DNA of 64,000 bases from Porogramme epimiltina. Taxonomy: Eukaryota; Basidiomycota; Agaricomycetes; Polyporales; Polyporaceae. The translations under genes were made by a program, and so were the position numbers. Every line of letters starts with the position of its first letter. The first letter of the stretch is position 1. Shown in pieces: positions 10,888 to 22,169 of the stretch. Where the stretch lies: positions 1-64,000 of the forward strand of contig FTLJ01000115.1 in the NCBI GenBank assembly GCA_900155495.1. Reading direction: 5' to 3'. The notes below the pieces were generated by a model, which was not told where the DNA came from, did not search any database, and saw nothing but the letters and a program-made list of their open reading frames with translations.

Positions 10888-13800
10888 TGGGGTGCAACGG
10901 CGATGTCTAGCTACGTGGACGTGTTCAATATGACTTCAAGGGTTTGGTCAGCGTGGTGCCACACTTGTGCGCGTTGGCAGTGGGAGGAACATCAACAAGC
11001 GCTGGTACGTGTGCCCCAGGAAAGTCGGTTCCAGCCGCGCGCTAGATCTTGTCTGTCACCTGCCAGATTCTGGAATGAAGCCCCGGCTTACCTTTGGCTT
11101 GTCCAGAGGTTGACGATAACCCTTTCTGCCACATTCGTTGCGGTTATACCCAGTACACTCTGCGCCTCTACCGATGACATACTTAGCTGACACTGAGTCT
11201 TCATCAGGTCTATCAACTAGGAGCTACTGCTCACCGTTATATGATGCAGCTGGGGCGTAATGCCCATGTCACTCGACTACAGTATCGGACACCTCGCCTT
11301 CGAATCCAAGCCTTCGACGGTCGAAAGCCCAGCGGGTTCATGGGAGGGTCAGGCGAGGCCACGAGAGGGTGCGGAGAGCTACGAAGGACGTCAGTGGGTT
11401 CGAATGCAATCTAGGTTGACCGACACTGACTGAGTTCAGCATTGACAAAATAGGAACCTAACTACCCACCAGCAGGCTTTTCTCCAAACGGCTTTTCCAT
11501 GACCTCCCCCGTGGACAATCTCTGCCTACACCTATCTTCTAGCCCCTTCCGGTGGACGAGGCGAACGCAGGCGGGCACAGTCTATCCCTCCGGGCACTAA
11601 ACTCAAAACGTCCTGGTGACGGTGACCTGCCGCGCACCCTGCCAGTGAGCGGGTGCTTTGCGTGTCTGCCTCTCCCATCCTTATCGTCCGCCCCCGCATG
11701 GCGATTGCCAACAACGGATCGTCGTTCAGCCTCGTCGTCGATCCGCCTGGCAGCGTTGCCACACTGCGATGTGAACGTCGACACGACCGTCTACGTCACC
11801 GCTGACGTTGGCATAGATCGATCGCGCGTCCGCGGCGTATCCTCCAACTCGAGTTATCTCTCTCGAGACTGGCGTGTGTACCCTCGACGCGCAATTAGGA
11901 CAATTCCATCCCACACCGACGCCACCTTTCTCCCACATCGGAACGCGTCTCAACGCCTCGAAGACCATGGTGTCAGCCTCAACTTTCGTGCCGAAGGGCG
12001 CACACACATACCCGTGAATCCCGGCGGCGCTGGTGATATCCTACACGTTCGATTTACATCCGCGAGCATGATACTACGAGCGACTGGTCACCGCTCCACA
12101 AGCCAGCTGATGATGCTAAAATCGTGCGACAGAATCATGCTTATGGTCTCCCCGCCACGCCGCCGCCGCCCCCCGCTCACGCTGGTGGTCAGCCTGCCAG
12201 GTTTCGGTTTCGGGTCTCAGTGTAATCATACGACGGCATCCTAAACACGCCGTCGTTTAATGCGTGCCACGACTTATGTTCGCAGGGCCCATCCTGCGAT
12301 GTCCTCGCTTCACGCAAGCTTTATCCGACCCCATTCGTCCCCGCTCCTTCTTTTGCCACTGCGCCAGCGTTTAGAGCCTTGCCAGGTTTAGCCTGAGCGA
12401 CTCTGATAGAGAGCCCTCGGTCACGCGCTCTCCTCGCTTAGCACCGCAGCCCCGCACTAGTGTTTATGTTCTACCAGCAAATACATATTCGAATTCGTGC
12501 GCCCCCATCCGAACGACCAGAAACCGACCAGAAACCACCCAAAACCAGCCCCTCGCGTGCGCATGACGTCTGATCATCCCGCCGCGCCCGCCACATGGGA
12601 CAGAACCGTCCCCTGCCCGTTCTTAGCTGATCCCGCGAAGCACCTCCCTGACGTCGCCGCCGCCCCTCGTGAGGAGTCGTCGATGCTCAGACTCGGGCGC
12701 GGCCTGCCAGTGGGTGCTAGGGGGGCCGCGGCCGACGCGCGCACGTCGAACGAACGTCCAACGGACAGATGTCGATGATGCGGCAGAAGCTGCAGCGCGA
12801 TACGCGCGTTGCCCGTCCGCCCACTGGAACTCGAGAAGGGCGGGGACGCCGTAAGATGCGATCAGTTCCCGCGTACATAGCGTTCGAGCTTCGAGCTTCG
12901 AGTGCGAGGCCCTCGATCGAGAATCGAGCGTTTGAACTGCTCCTCCGGGCGGGCTTCCCGAACCGCCCCCGCCAAGCTCCCAGCCCCGCCCTCCTCCGTG
13001 TCCGCGTATGGAAAAGAGACTCCGTCGCGCGAGCTGGCCGTGCTTACTTACCTGCTTACTTATCCGAGGGCGGGGAGGGGGCTGCGCTGAGAAGCGTCCA
13101 CGAGCCCGAGCCCCGAGTCCGCGCTCATCGCACCCCCGAAGCTCAAGGTTGGCAGAGATACTTGGAAACTCTCGAGGTCTTCTCGAATGGACGCCGCGTC
13201 CTCGGGCTATACACGAGATAAGTCGAGTCCCGCCAGCCCCTAGGCCATCGACGACGCCCCCGGCGACCCCCCCGTCCCAGGCAACACCGTGTCAGCGCCG
13301 GCGTACAGGAACGAGGGCGGGTGCGTAGGGCATACCGTTCAGCCTGAACCTCCCCGCCCTCCCCTCGTTCTCCCTCGACACCCCTTCCCCCCCGCCGCGA
13401 CCGGAACCGGCACCCCACCTGCCCCCTCCGGCGTCGGGCGGGCGGCACGAGGGCTCGCCGCCCCCGCGCCCCTGGCCGCGCGCGCGGCCCCATAGGCCAG
13501 CCGCCGCCACTCGCGCGTCCGAGGTGATGGCCCTAGGGCCCTCGCTCGTGCCCTCAGGCCTCAGCGCTCAGTGCTCAGGAGGCCCGCTGCGGGGCGACGT
13601 CGGACGGGACGCCCGCGCGCGTGGCGCGCGATAAGCAGCTCGAGTCCTAGCGTGAAAGGGGGTCTGTCGCGTTACATCGAAAGTTCGGAGTGTTCGGACA
13701 GCTGGTGGGTCGTGACGCTCCGCGACGCCGCAGCGGGCGTGCGACGTGCGTTGCGCGAACCCGGTGCTCCGGTTTTCGAGGTACGGATAAGTTGCGGGTC

Positions 13801-14421
13801 GCATATAGGCGCGGCGAGTTGATCACACATAAGAACACGATAGTGGAAAAAGGGCAGGCGGATTCTGCTCCCGCCCCCCCAGCGTCGATATTGTTTCGGA
13901 GTCGGGTGTCTCTGCACACACCCGGGGCCCTCTGCGGAGGCCCAGTACAGCAAGTCAAAGTGGCGCGCAGCCGCTGCTGCTGCGCGCGTAGGTAAGCCGA
14001 AGCAAAGTATGAGTAAGGTAAGGGAAAAGGGAAGCCGGGGAAGGGAAGTGGGGAGGGGAAGCTCGTTAACGATACATAACAATACAGGTTCTTCGATTCG
14101 TTCGTCGCGTTTCGTTCTCGTTCGGGCTGAGCGGGGAGGGTGGGATGAGGTGAGGTGAGTGGGCCGCGTTCGGGACTCGACCATTCGTTCGTTCATTGAT
14201 TGTTCGTTTCACATTGTCGCAGTTTTTTTGTCGTTTCGGGTTTCTTCTCCACCCCCGGTGGGGGTGCTCCTCCACATGCCGCACCCGCCTTCCTCTCCAG
14301 AGGGCGCCGCAGCGTCCGCCGTGGGGGACTCGCAGGCACATAGGCATGCCGGCACGTCCTCCGTGGCGCAGCCGCGACCGCGAGGGGGCGACTGTACGTC
14401 AGCCAGCGACAGAAGCAGCAA

Positions 14422-14442
14422 CGGCGGCGGCGGCGGCGGCGG
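14422..14442. repeat. (CGG)7 microsatellite
   Basis: Seven perfect CGG units within the GC-rich gene-poor region. Confidence 0.8.
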
Positions 14443-14701
14443 CGACCGGAGAGGGGCGCGGCGGTGTGCTTCCCCGCGGCTGCCACCGGGCGCGTCGGCG
14501 CACCGAGGCCCCGAGCGCGGCCGGCCCTCGAGCTTGAGCTTGAGTTCGAGCCCACGGGCGGACGGGCCTCGCGACCGCGCGGGCCCGAGGCCTTCCACGC
14601 GTCCCCACCCGCATCCGCATCCGCATCTGCATCGCAGATGCTGCGTAGGCGTAGGCGTGGTGGTGGGTGCTGTGGATCCGGACGAGCGCGCGCACACACG
14701 C

Positions 14702-14721
14702 GTGGTGGTGGTGGTGGTGGT
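14702..14721. repeat. (GTG)6 microsatellite
   Basis: Six GTG units plus GT; close to imperfect CCGCAT repeats at about 14609-14635. Confidence 0.8.
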
Positions 14722-16230
14722 GGTCGCGGTCGGCGGACGTTCGCAAGGGCGCAATCGACGGCGTGCGGTTCGCGCGCAGGCACCTGTGGGCAGAGCGGCG
14801 GTCAGCCACGGGGGTCACGCGAGGACAGATAGACGGATAGACGGGCGAAAGCGAAGGCGAAAGTGAAAGATAGATAGGACAGAAGGCGGCCAAGGACGCC
14901 GGATCGAGGTGGCAAAGAGAGTTGTGCCCGGCGAGCGCCGAGGGGCGAGGGGGGTGAAGGGAAGGGATGGAAGAGAAGTAAGAAGGACAGAAGAAGGGGG
15001 GGGAGGGGCGAGGGTGAAAGGCAGAGCACGTCCGGCGCACACGCGTCTCCGCTGGGCAGATGAGGGGGGTGGGGGCCCTGGGACTCGGGAGGCGCACGCT
15101 CGGCAGCGCCGCGCGCGCCCCTCCCGAGACGCACACGCCGCGCCCACCGCATACGCTCGGCGCGGGCGCGCGTGTGAGCGCCCCCGCCCCCACTGTGGAG
15201 GGCGAGGGAACGGCGGAGGGGGGCGGGAGGGCCACCTGGGCAGACGACCCGGGTCCGGGGGCCCAGCGCCCGCGGCGGCGCGATAACGCGGGAAGGGGGG
15301 CAAAGAAGGGTCTCGGCGCCGCGGGGCCTGAAGGCACGGCAGTGCCCGCCCGCCCGCGCGTCGCGCGTCGTGCCCGCCCGCGACGTGCCGTCGCAGCGCA
15401 ACTCTGTGTGTGCGTGCGTGCGGCGGGAACAGAACGTTTCGCGCGGAAGATCGGCGGGGCTGTATCCGTATCCGTGGTCTGCGGCGGGATCAGGCGGGGA
15501 ACGTATGATGGATGCGCGAGTACAGTACGTAGAATTAATGTGCCCGCGTTGGGCGATGATGGGATGGGGGGGGGGAGGGAGATATAATTCAGAAGGAGGG
15601 GGTGAGAAGGGACCGCAGGACGGGCGAGGGGAAGTGGGAAGATGTGTCGTATCGCGTCGTAATGGTAATGGGGGGCGCGTGGGGTTCGCCCGTCGGTCTA
15701 GTGTGCACGAGGGGATCGGGCCATCTGGCGACTCGGACACTTCGACGACGACGTCGGGCATGCGACCGTAGCCGGCAAAGCGCGCAAGAAGCCGGAAGAA
15801 GCTCCGGCGGATCGGGGGTCGGGGGAGGCGCTGTAGGTGTGGGGTGCAGGGCGGTGTCTGTCTAGTGGGGGGGAAGCAAGGAACGTCGGCGGTGTGGCCG
15901 ATAAGGTGCGCGCGGCCGTCAATCAGTCCGTTGTGGCATGGTGGTACAGGGCAGCTGCCCGAGAATACAGGTCTACATGATGAGAGTACGCCGAGAAGGG
16001 ATGGGCCGGGAGAAGCAGGGAGCGCATGACGGATGGACGATACCGAGGGAGCGTGTGGGGCGTGGGACGTGCGCGGCGGGCCAATCCGCAGTCTGACGCG
16101 GAGGGGCCGAAATGGGGCAAGAGAGAGCGAAAATCAAGGGGAGAGGTTCCGGATCCGGGGCCAATTCAGCAGCACGGAAAAGCACGAGACGGCGACGCCA
16201 AAAAAGAGGGAAAGCAAAACGGGACCGGGG

Positions 16231-16779
16231 TCATGCAAAGTCAAAGAAAGACACATACTCTGAATCTTCGTCAACCGTGGGAAGGGTCTGCGCAGACCGC
16301 TGGGCGGCCCGAGAGGTCGCCCGCGCCCTTGCAACCTTGTACGACCAGGGGTCCGGAGCAAGCAGGATCGCAGAATTTCGATGGGGGGAGCGGTGTGGGG
16401 AGGACGTCGGTGAGATGGAGGCCTGTCCTGATGACGAGGTGACGGATGTCACAGACGTCACCGAGCTCGACGCCGCCACGCAGTCGTAGCAGTCGCACGG
16501 GCCGGAGGGGGCGGTGATGGAGGTGGAGGAGGAGGCTGGGGGGAGGAGGGAGATAGATGATACAGAAGAATTAGAAGATTGGGTAGGAGAAGCAGGGACA
16601 AATCGAATTGCAGAGGGGGCAGGGGAGTGCAGAGATTGGGAGTCGACGCTGGAGGAGTGGGAGGCCTGCGAGTTGAAGGTCGCAAGGAGGATGGCGCGCT
16701 GACGCTTTCGGGCCGTGAGCTTGGTCGAAAGGAAAACGCGCCGGCGCTGCGACGTTGCGCCCGCATGCCTCGCAACGAG
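16231..16779 (-). other. 182-codon open frame in phase after the Par32-like stop codon
   Basis: Immediately after the TGA of the Par32-like gene (16782-16780) the same frame stays open for 182 codons to a TGA at 16233-16231. It contains no ATG at all, so it cannot start on its own. Composition is Ser/Thr/Pro-rich and protein-like, with a Cys cluster (GPCDCYDCV) and an acidic end (TVDEDSEYVSFFDFA). It could be a readthrough extension, an alternatively spliced C-terminal exon, or a chance open frame in GC-rich 3' DNA. Confidence 0.3.
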
Positions 16780-17901
16780 TCATTCTGGGATTTGGTTGGC
16801 GGACTCGCCATCCTCGTTGACGGAGCGCATGTGGTCGGAGCTCTCATCGCGGGAGGAGTGCAGGCCGACCTTGTTGAGAATGCGGGCGAGGCTGCTGGCC
16901 CTGTCCCTGGAGCCCCCGCGAGAGGCACTGCGGCTGCGGGGCTCGCGCGAGCCAGACCGCGAACGGATCATGTTCCCAGCTCCGCCACGTCCAGTTGTCT
17001 CGTACTCGTGGGGATGAGGGGAGGAAGGTTCGAGGGGCGGGCTGTTCATATCTGTCATGTTGGCGCGACCGCCTCGACCGGTGGAGTGACTGGGGGCCAA
17101 TGAGCGTGAAGTCGAAGGAAACCGAAGAGATGGTACTAACACTCCTTCGCCGCGGGCATACCGCAGACGTTCTTCCTCTTCGAGGCGTGCGAGGTACTCG
17201 GGGTCTACGTTGGCTCCGGATTGAAGGTTTCCCGCACCGCCACGGCCGGTGGACGAGATGGGGGCCCGGGAGCGAGAACGAGACTTGGAGCTCGATTTGA
17301 TGTTTCCTAGGCCACCGCGGCCTGAGGAATGCTAGGGACGGAGCATGAGGAAGGAATATAGCAGGACACGGGCTGGAACATACCACGCGCGCGTTAGCGG
17401 CCTCCTGGCTCTGCTGGACAACACCCTTCTCGTACTGCGCGACGTTGTTGCTGTAGTCGGAGACGAGGGAGGCGGTCTGGGGGTAGTTCTCGGGGACGTG
17501 GGCCATAGAGCGGGCTTGGGAGCCGGAGCGGATGTTGCCCATTCCACCGCGGCCGGTGGACTTGGCCTGGGGAGAGGTAAGGTGAGGGTATGCGGGGGAA
17601 AATTGTGGGGTACGCACACGCTGGGAGTCGACGGTGGCCTCGCGGCCGCGCACGGGGGAGAGAGGCTCGGACGTGCCGACGGGGCTGGCATTGGGGTCGA
17701 GGGAGGGCCTGCGGATGTTGCCCGCACCTCCGCGACCGGAGGACTGGAGCGCGCGCGGGAAGGGTCAGGGTCGCGCGCGGAGGTGAGAGGATTACGGGAA
17801 GGACGCACGAAGGCCTCGCGGCCGCGGGAGACGGAGCGGCGGTCTGAGGAGGCGGGGGACGCGGGGGACGCAGGGGACGCGGACCTGGCGGAGCCTGGCA
17901 T
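16780..17901 (-). CDS. Par32/Amu1-like protein with six GRGG repeats (DUF3602)
   Basis: Exons: 17901-17809, 17743-17618, 17566-17384, 17331-17141, 17089-16780; 300 residues. The protein is hydrophilic and disordered, and carries six copies of the DUF3602 motif: SSGRGGAGNIRR, STGRGGMGNIRS, SSGRGGLGNIKS, STGRGGAGNLQS, STGRGGRANM and TTGRGGAGNM. Introns of about 50-70 bp fall between repeats. In S. cerevisiae the founding member Par32 (Amu1) is controlled by the TORC1-Npr1 kinase pathway and, when dephosphorylated, binds and inhibits the ammonium transporters Mep1 and Mep3. Here an ammonium transporter lies about 12 kb away, which makes the link suggestive, although gene neighbourhood means less in fungi than in bacteria. 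Introns 2 and 4 are both 51 bp and open in frame, so their retention would not break the frame; I removed them because of their splice sites. Four GATA sites lie upstream. The start is the first ATG before the first repeat. Confidence 0.85.
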
Positions 17902-18336
17902 GACTTGGGTGAGAGGGAGGGAGAGGGAGAAGGAGGAGGGAGAGGGAAGGGCGGGTCGGGCGAGAAGGAGAATAAATTGACGCGGGAGGACCTAGTCACT
18001 GGTGGCGCGGGCTAGGGGGGCGTGACCAGGTACGGGGGCGAGGAGGAGCCTCCGGAGAGGGCGAGCCTGCGCGGCCGCATCGGGCAGCGTCTGGCAGAGT
18101 CTGACGGAGAGTCGTGGGCGGACGAGCGTCCGCATTGGACAAGCGGCCGGGGCAGGGACAGGGAGTGGCGGGAGCCTGGACGCTGCACGCCGACGCTTCC
18201 CTGGGACCAGCTGGGACCCCGCGCGAGCCTGTGCGCGCGTCGACCCAGCCCCCGTCGCCCGTCGCGCACGCCGCTCCCCCGGGCCCCCGGCTCCCCCACA
18301 GCCGCCACGGCCCCGAGAACGGGAACGAGAAGGAGA
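17902..18336. other. leader/promoter of Par32-like gene
   Basis: GC-rich, no gene seen. A short A/T-containing patch (AATAAATT near 17970) just upstream of the ATG could hold the transcription start. Confidence 0.4.
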
Positions 18337-18420
18337 GATAAGGACGACCGACGTCAGCGATAACCGAAATTGAGTGGGGGTGACGGGCCACAGCGCGCAC
18401 AGTGCCCTTATCTCCTTATC
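18337..18420. promoter_or_regulatory. four GATA-factor sites in 84 bp upstream of Par32-like gene
   Basis: GATAAG at 18337-18342, GATAA at 18359-18363, CTTATC at 18407-18412 and CTTATC at 18415-18420, on both strands and 435-520 bp before the ATG. In DNA this GC-rich, four such sites in so short a space is unexpected by chance. The arrangement resembles nitrogen-regulated fungal promoters. Confidence 0.5.
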
Positions 18421-18454
18421 TCCCCGCCCTCCAGCACCCAACGTGAAAACGAGG

Positions 18455-18690
18455 CTACTCACCTCCTTCTTTCCCCACCACCACCATCCCTCCATGCTCC
18501 TTCTTCACGTACCCCTCCTCTCCGTCCAGCGACACAGACACCAGCGTCGCCTGCCCGTCGTCGTCCGACGGGCTCAGCACACGCCCCAGTTTAGCGCCCA
18601 GCGCACCGGTCCACGATGTCCTCCTTACCGGAGGCCCTGAACCTACCGAGTCTCTGCTGCTCATCCGTTCAAGTATCGCCTTCAGTTTGG
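18455..18690 (-). CDS. orphan terminal exon of an unknown protein
   Basis: A good acceptor (CTAAC branch site, then ATATAG) at 18700-18691 opens a frame that runs to a TAG at 18457-18455. It reads like protein: KLKAILERMSSRDSVGS, then a mixed charged/hydrophobic stretch ending EHGGMVVVGKEGGE. An internal Met lies at 18664. A donor (GGAG^GTGAGT) overlaps the end, so it might also be an internal exon. I could not find the upstream exon with certainty, and recognise no family. It lies upstream of, and in the same direction as, the Par32-like gene. Confidence 0.25.
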
Positions 18691-21600
18691 CTATATGTTA
18701 GTGGGGGACCTAAGGGGGGTGGGGGTCAGTGGGAGCGCGTGGCAGGGCGACACAGTCCGAGGCAGTTGGGGGGAAAGAGAGGCGAGTCCCGACGTGTGAC
18801 TGGGGTGGTACTAATCCTCGCAGGACGGTCGCCTACCAGGCTCGTGCCGCGCCCCGGCTCTTGCGCAAGGCTGCGCTGTGCCTGCGTCATGGGACACGCC
18901 GACCGCGCCCCTTCGCTCCCAGCTCTCACATTTAACCTTTCTCCGCTTCCTTGGGCGCACCATCATCCCTTCTGCTTCCCTCGCCTGACCTCCGGAGACA
19001 CATCCGTCCAACACGTGAAGAACCACCCTCCCTTCTTCCCCTCATCCGTCCACTCACGCACGCCCACGTTGGACTACCGCAACGATCGTGCTCAATCGCG
19101 CGCTCCCCGGATCCGACGCCGCAAACGTTCGCCCGACAATCTTCGGCCCGCACGTCCACAACCCAGGCGTTTTATACCCTCCGCTCGCCTCTCCATTCCT
19201 CCAAAAGGTCCGCCGCCGCCGCCAGTGCCCCACCTCATGTCGGAAACCCCAACCACACCGTACGACCGCGGCGAACATGGCCATCGCCCCACGAACCCGC
19301 CCCATTCCCTCCTGGGCCACCGCGCATCTATCCGCGCCCGCTTCTGCGCCGAACAGCTCCCTCGCCACCCGCCCGCCCCACCGCGCGATCTGTCCCGCGT
19401 TTTGTCCGGTAGGGGGAGCACGCCATCCGCGCCCCGTTCGCCGCGCACATCACGGCACACGCCAGACGGCCGAAGGCGAACACCGCCTCGAAAATAGCAC
19501 CATCCGCCGCCATTGGCCGCGTCCAGTCTATAGGCAAACTTCGCTGCAGCCTCGCGGCGCGCGCGAGAGAGAGTGGACCCTTTGCACAAGTATGGCCCGG
19601 TGCGGTGGCTGGGGCGCGCGCCTCCCCGGCGGAGGAGCCGCCTTTCCCGCTCCCCTCTGACGTGCTGGCCCCCTCCAGGCGCGCCCATACTTCACCCGCA
19701 GCGACGCCCCAACCCCGCCGCCACCCCCACTCAGTCACCGCCCCCAAGGCTCGTACGTACGTATATCGAATATGCTTCCGCGGCTGGCACGTTCATCCCC
19801 CACCTGGGCACGTGCGCCTCCAACCGGAATGTCAAGGCGTCATCATAGAACACGGCTCCCCGCTGCGAACGTGCAACGCACGTGTCTCCCGCCGTGTGTC
19901 TCTGCGACGTAATGGAGGTCCCACCCGCCTGCGCCACCCCTGGAAGACGTCGCCAGCCCGCGCGCGGGGCCGGGCGACATGGGAGGCCCGGGCGGGAGTT
20001 GAAAGTCGCGCAGTGAGAGTTAAGGGGTGCGCGACTGCACACACCATCGTCCTCACTTCTCACCGCATGGCGACATCGTTGCACCATCTGCAGCCCCTTT
20101 CTCCTTCCCTCTGCGCGCCCCCTGTCCTTGCCGTTCGTGGGTTCTAGCGGGCCGCAGCGGATCTTCGGCCTTTGCGGCCGCGCGTCCGGGTGGGATGGGA
20201 AGGGAGAAGGGAAGCCCTGCCGCGAACCTCGCGCGACGCGCAGGGGCCAGTGGTACTTATGTTTGGCACGCCCGTGCGCTGACACGTGCGCTACCCTGGG
20301 GCTTCGACGCGTCCGTGAGGAGATCGCCCGTCGTCCACTGTGTCCACAATGTGACAGACCGATCCGCCGGTGTGTAGCACCAGGCACCGGGTACGTCGTA
20401 CGAGTACATACTACACATAGAGGTGCCAGTGGGGCGGTTGTGTGCCCATTCCGGGGGTGTGGCGATGCGCATGTGTGGATGTGGATCGGAGGACGAGCAT
20501 CTTCCCCCCTGTCTTCTAGTGTACAACCAAATATATTTTTGTGATGAACATCGTTGAGTGTATTGGGTCCCTGGGCCCGGTAAGAAGCCCGTGGAGGACG
20601 TCCTTCGTACCGCACGGGATGCCGCGTCAATTACTGAGGGCGGAGAAGGGAGAAGGGGCTATTTTCGTGGCAGGATATTTATGGGCGGCAGAGTCGGCGG
20701 CTTTCCTGTCCCCATCAGCGCCGGCGCCTTGGACCTGGCCCTCGGGCCCAAGTACGAGGCCACCCAGCGCCCATGCGCGCAGCTCACACCCCCACCCCGT
20801 CGAGACTCGACAGGACCCACCACGACCGCCCGGCGCCCACCCCCTCCCACAGCTCGCTCATATCAAAGTCCTCGCTTCTCTCACAAAGTCTGATGCCTAG
20901 CACGCCTTCAGAAGCGCCTTGCAGACCGCGCAGCACCGTACACAACGGGCGGCGCCAAGGGGCGGCTCGGACCGACGGGGTCTCGTTGCAGCGCGCTCCG
21001 ACCCCGCCCCGTGCGCAAGCCTTGCTCCGCGGTGCTGTCACCGTGGCCCGTCAGTCTTGGTGCGGCGCAGGGGGTCCTAGCGCCCCGTAGAGCCCGGGGA
21101 GGGCCGTTTGGCCCCAGGCTCTTCCCCGCATATCACGGACGGCGGAGCGAGGGCGAGGGCAGGGGGCCCGGGCGCGCGACGATGCCTACTGACCGGCGCG
21201 GGGCGGCGGCGTGGGACTCCATGGGTTAAATCCTGGGCACCGTTCAGTCACAGTGAGTGCATGCCTGGCAAGGACTAGTGCGAGGAGAGAGATTCGGGCA
21301 TGGGAAGCGGCGGCGTCGGACCGAACGGGTCCGCCGCCCCCGTGTCCCAGCGCCTTGTGAGCAGAGGGCCGGGTTGCGGGTCGCGCGGCAGTTGCGCCAC
21401 CACGGTTTGGGCTGGTCGGGTGGTCGGGCGCGTGCGTGAGGCGGAGGCGGATCTCGGGAGGAGGCATGGGCGAGCGTTGGGCCCGAGACGCGCTTCGTCG
21501 GGGGGGATATATCTCCCCCGGGATTTCTGGATACGAAGAACCTGACTGTCAAGCTCCGGAAAGCGACGACGTGAGGTTAGCGTTCAAACTTTCGTTGCTT

Positions 21601-22169
21601 GGGGCTTCTTCTTTTTGATGAATACTGCCTCATATTGTTATTCGGGCGAAGCAATAGCTGTCTATCGATGTTAGTGGTTGGGCGCCCTACAGCGATCTGT
21701 AGAGAGATTGTGGGTGATCTTCTGTGTGATGTGTGCCAGCTAACTCACGAAAGATGGGACACATTCGAGATTTCACCCTCGGTTTCTCTTGAATTTCTTT
21801 ACCACCATAAGCCACATCCACGGGCAACAGATGGCATCGGCCATTGGTTGCATCGGTTTATTCTTGGTGTTGGTCCTATGGTTGTTCTTGTTGCACTGAG
21901 TTCATAATCCCATCGGTCAAGTCTCTCCTTCGGATGCTATATCATCTACATTCGTTTCTCACAAGTTCCATAAAATGTTGATGCGGTTAGGTCGAGTGAG
22001 ATCCAAGAAGATGCCGACTGTTTGTAACCCAATGCGGGAGTCAAGTTGCCAATCATCCACGCCCCGCCCCCCACCGAAGTTGTTACTAGGGATGCAAACC
22101 TTGAACTTCAGATGACATATAACCCACGGCGATGGGTCCACTGTATCAGATATCGCCGCCACTTTCTCA
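18691..22169. other. 3.5 kb GC-rich stretch without supportable genes
   Basis: Long open frames occur on both strands between 18900 and 20600 but overlap and lack motifs. From about 21550 the composition becomes balanced. A short hydrophobic frame at 21828-21899 (MASAIGCIGLFLVLVLWLFL) resembles a signal peptide and could be a first exon of the surface protein that follows, but I could not connect it. Confidence 0.4.

Larger units (their letters stand above)
10888..16230. other. 5.3 kb gene-poor, increasingly GC-rich stretch
   Basis: No gene could be supported. Frames of 200-300 codons occur on both strands (for example the minus strand between 14400 and 15760), but they overlap each other, are built of Pro, Arg, Ser and Gly, and lack motifs or splice structure. 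Between about 14900 and 15700 the plus strand is strongly purine-rich (long G and GA runs). Short CGG and GTG repeats lie inside. Confidence 0.5.

Noticed and set aside
11552..12244. 230-codon frame on the plus strand
   Set aside because: It begins at a GTG, not ATG, has random-looking composition, and no splice or promoter context.
14399..15761. 312- and 319-codon frames on the minus strand
   Set aside because: They overlap each other in different frames, are Pro/Arg/Ser repeats without motifs, and lie in purine-asymmetric DNA where stops are rare.
19731..20630. 299-codon frame on the minus strand
   Set aside because: Arg/His/Pro-rich text without motif, overlapping several equally long frames.
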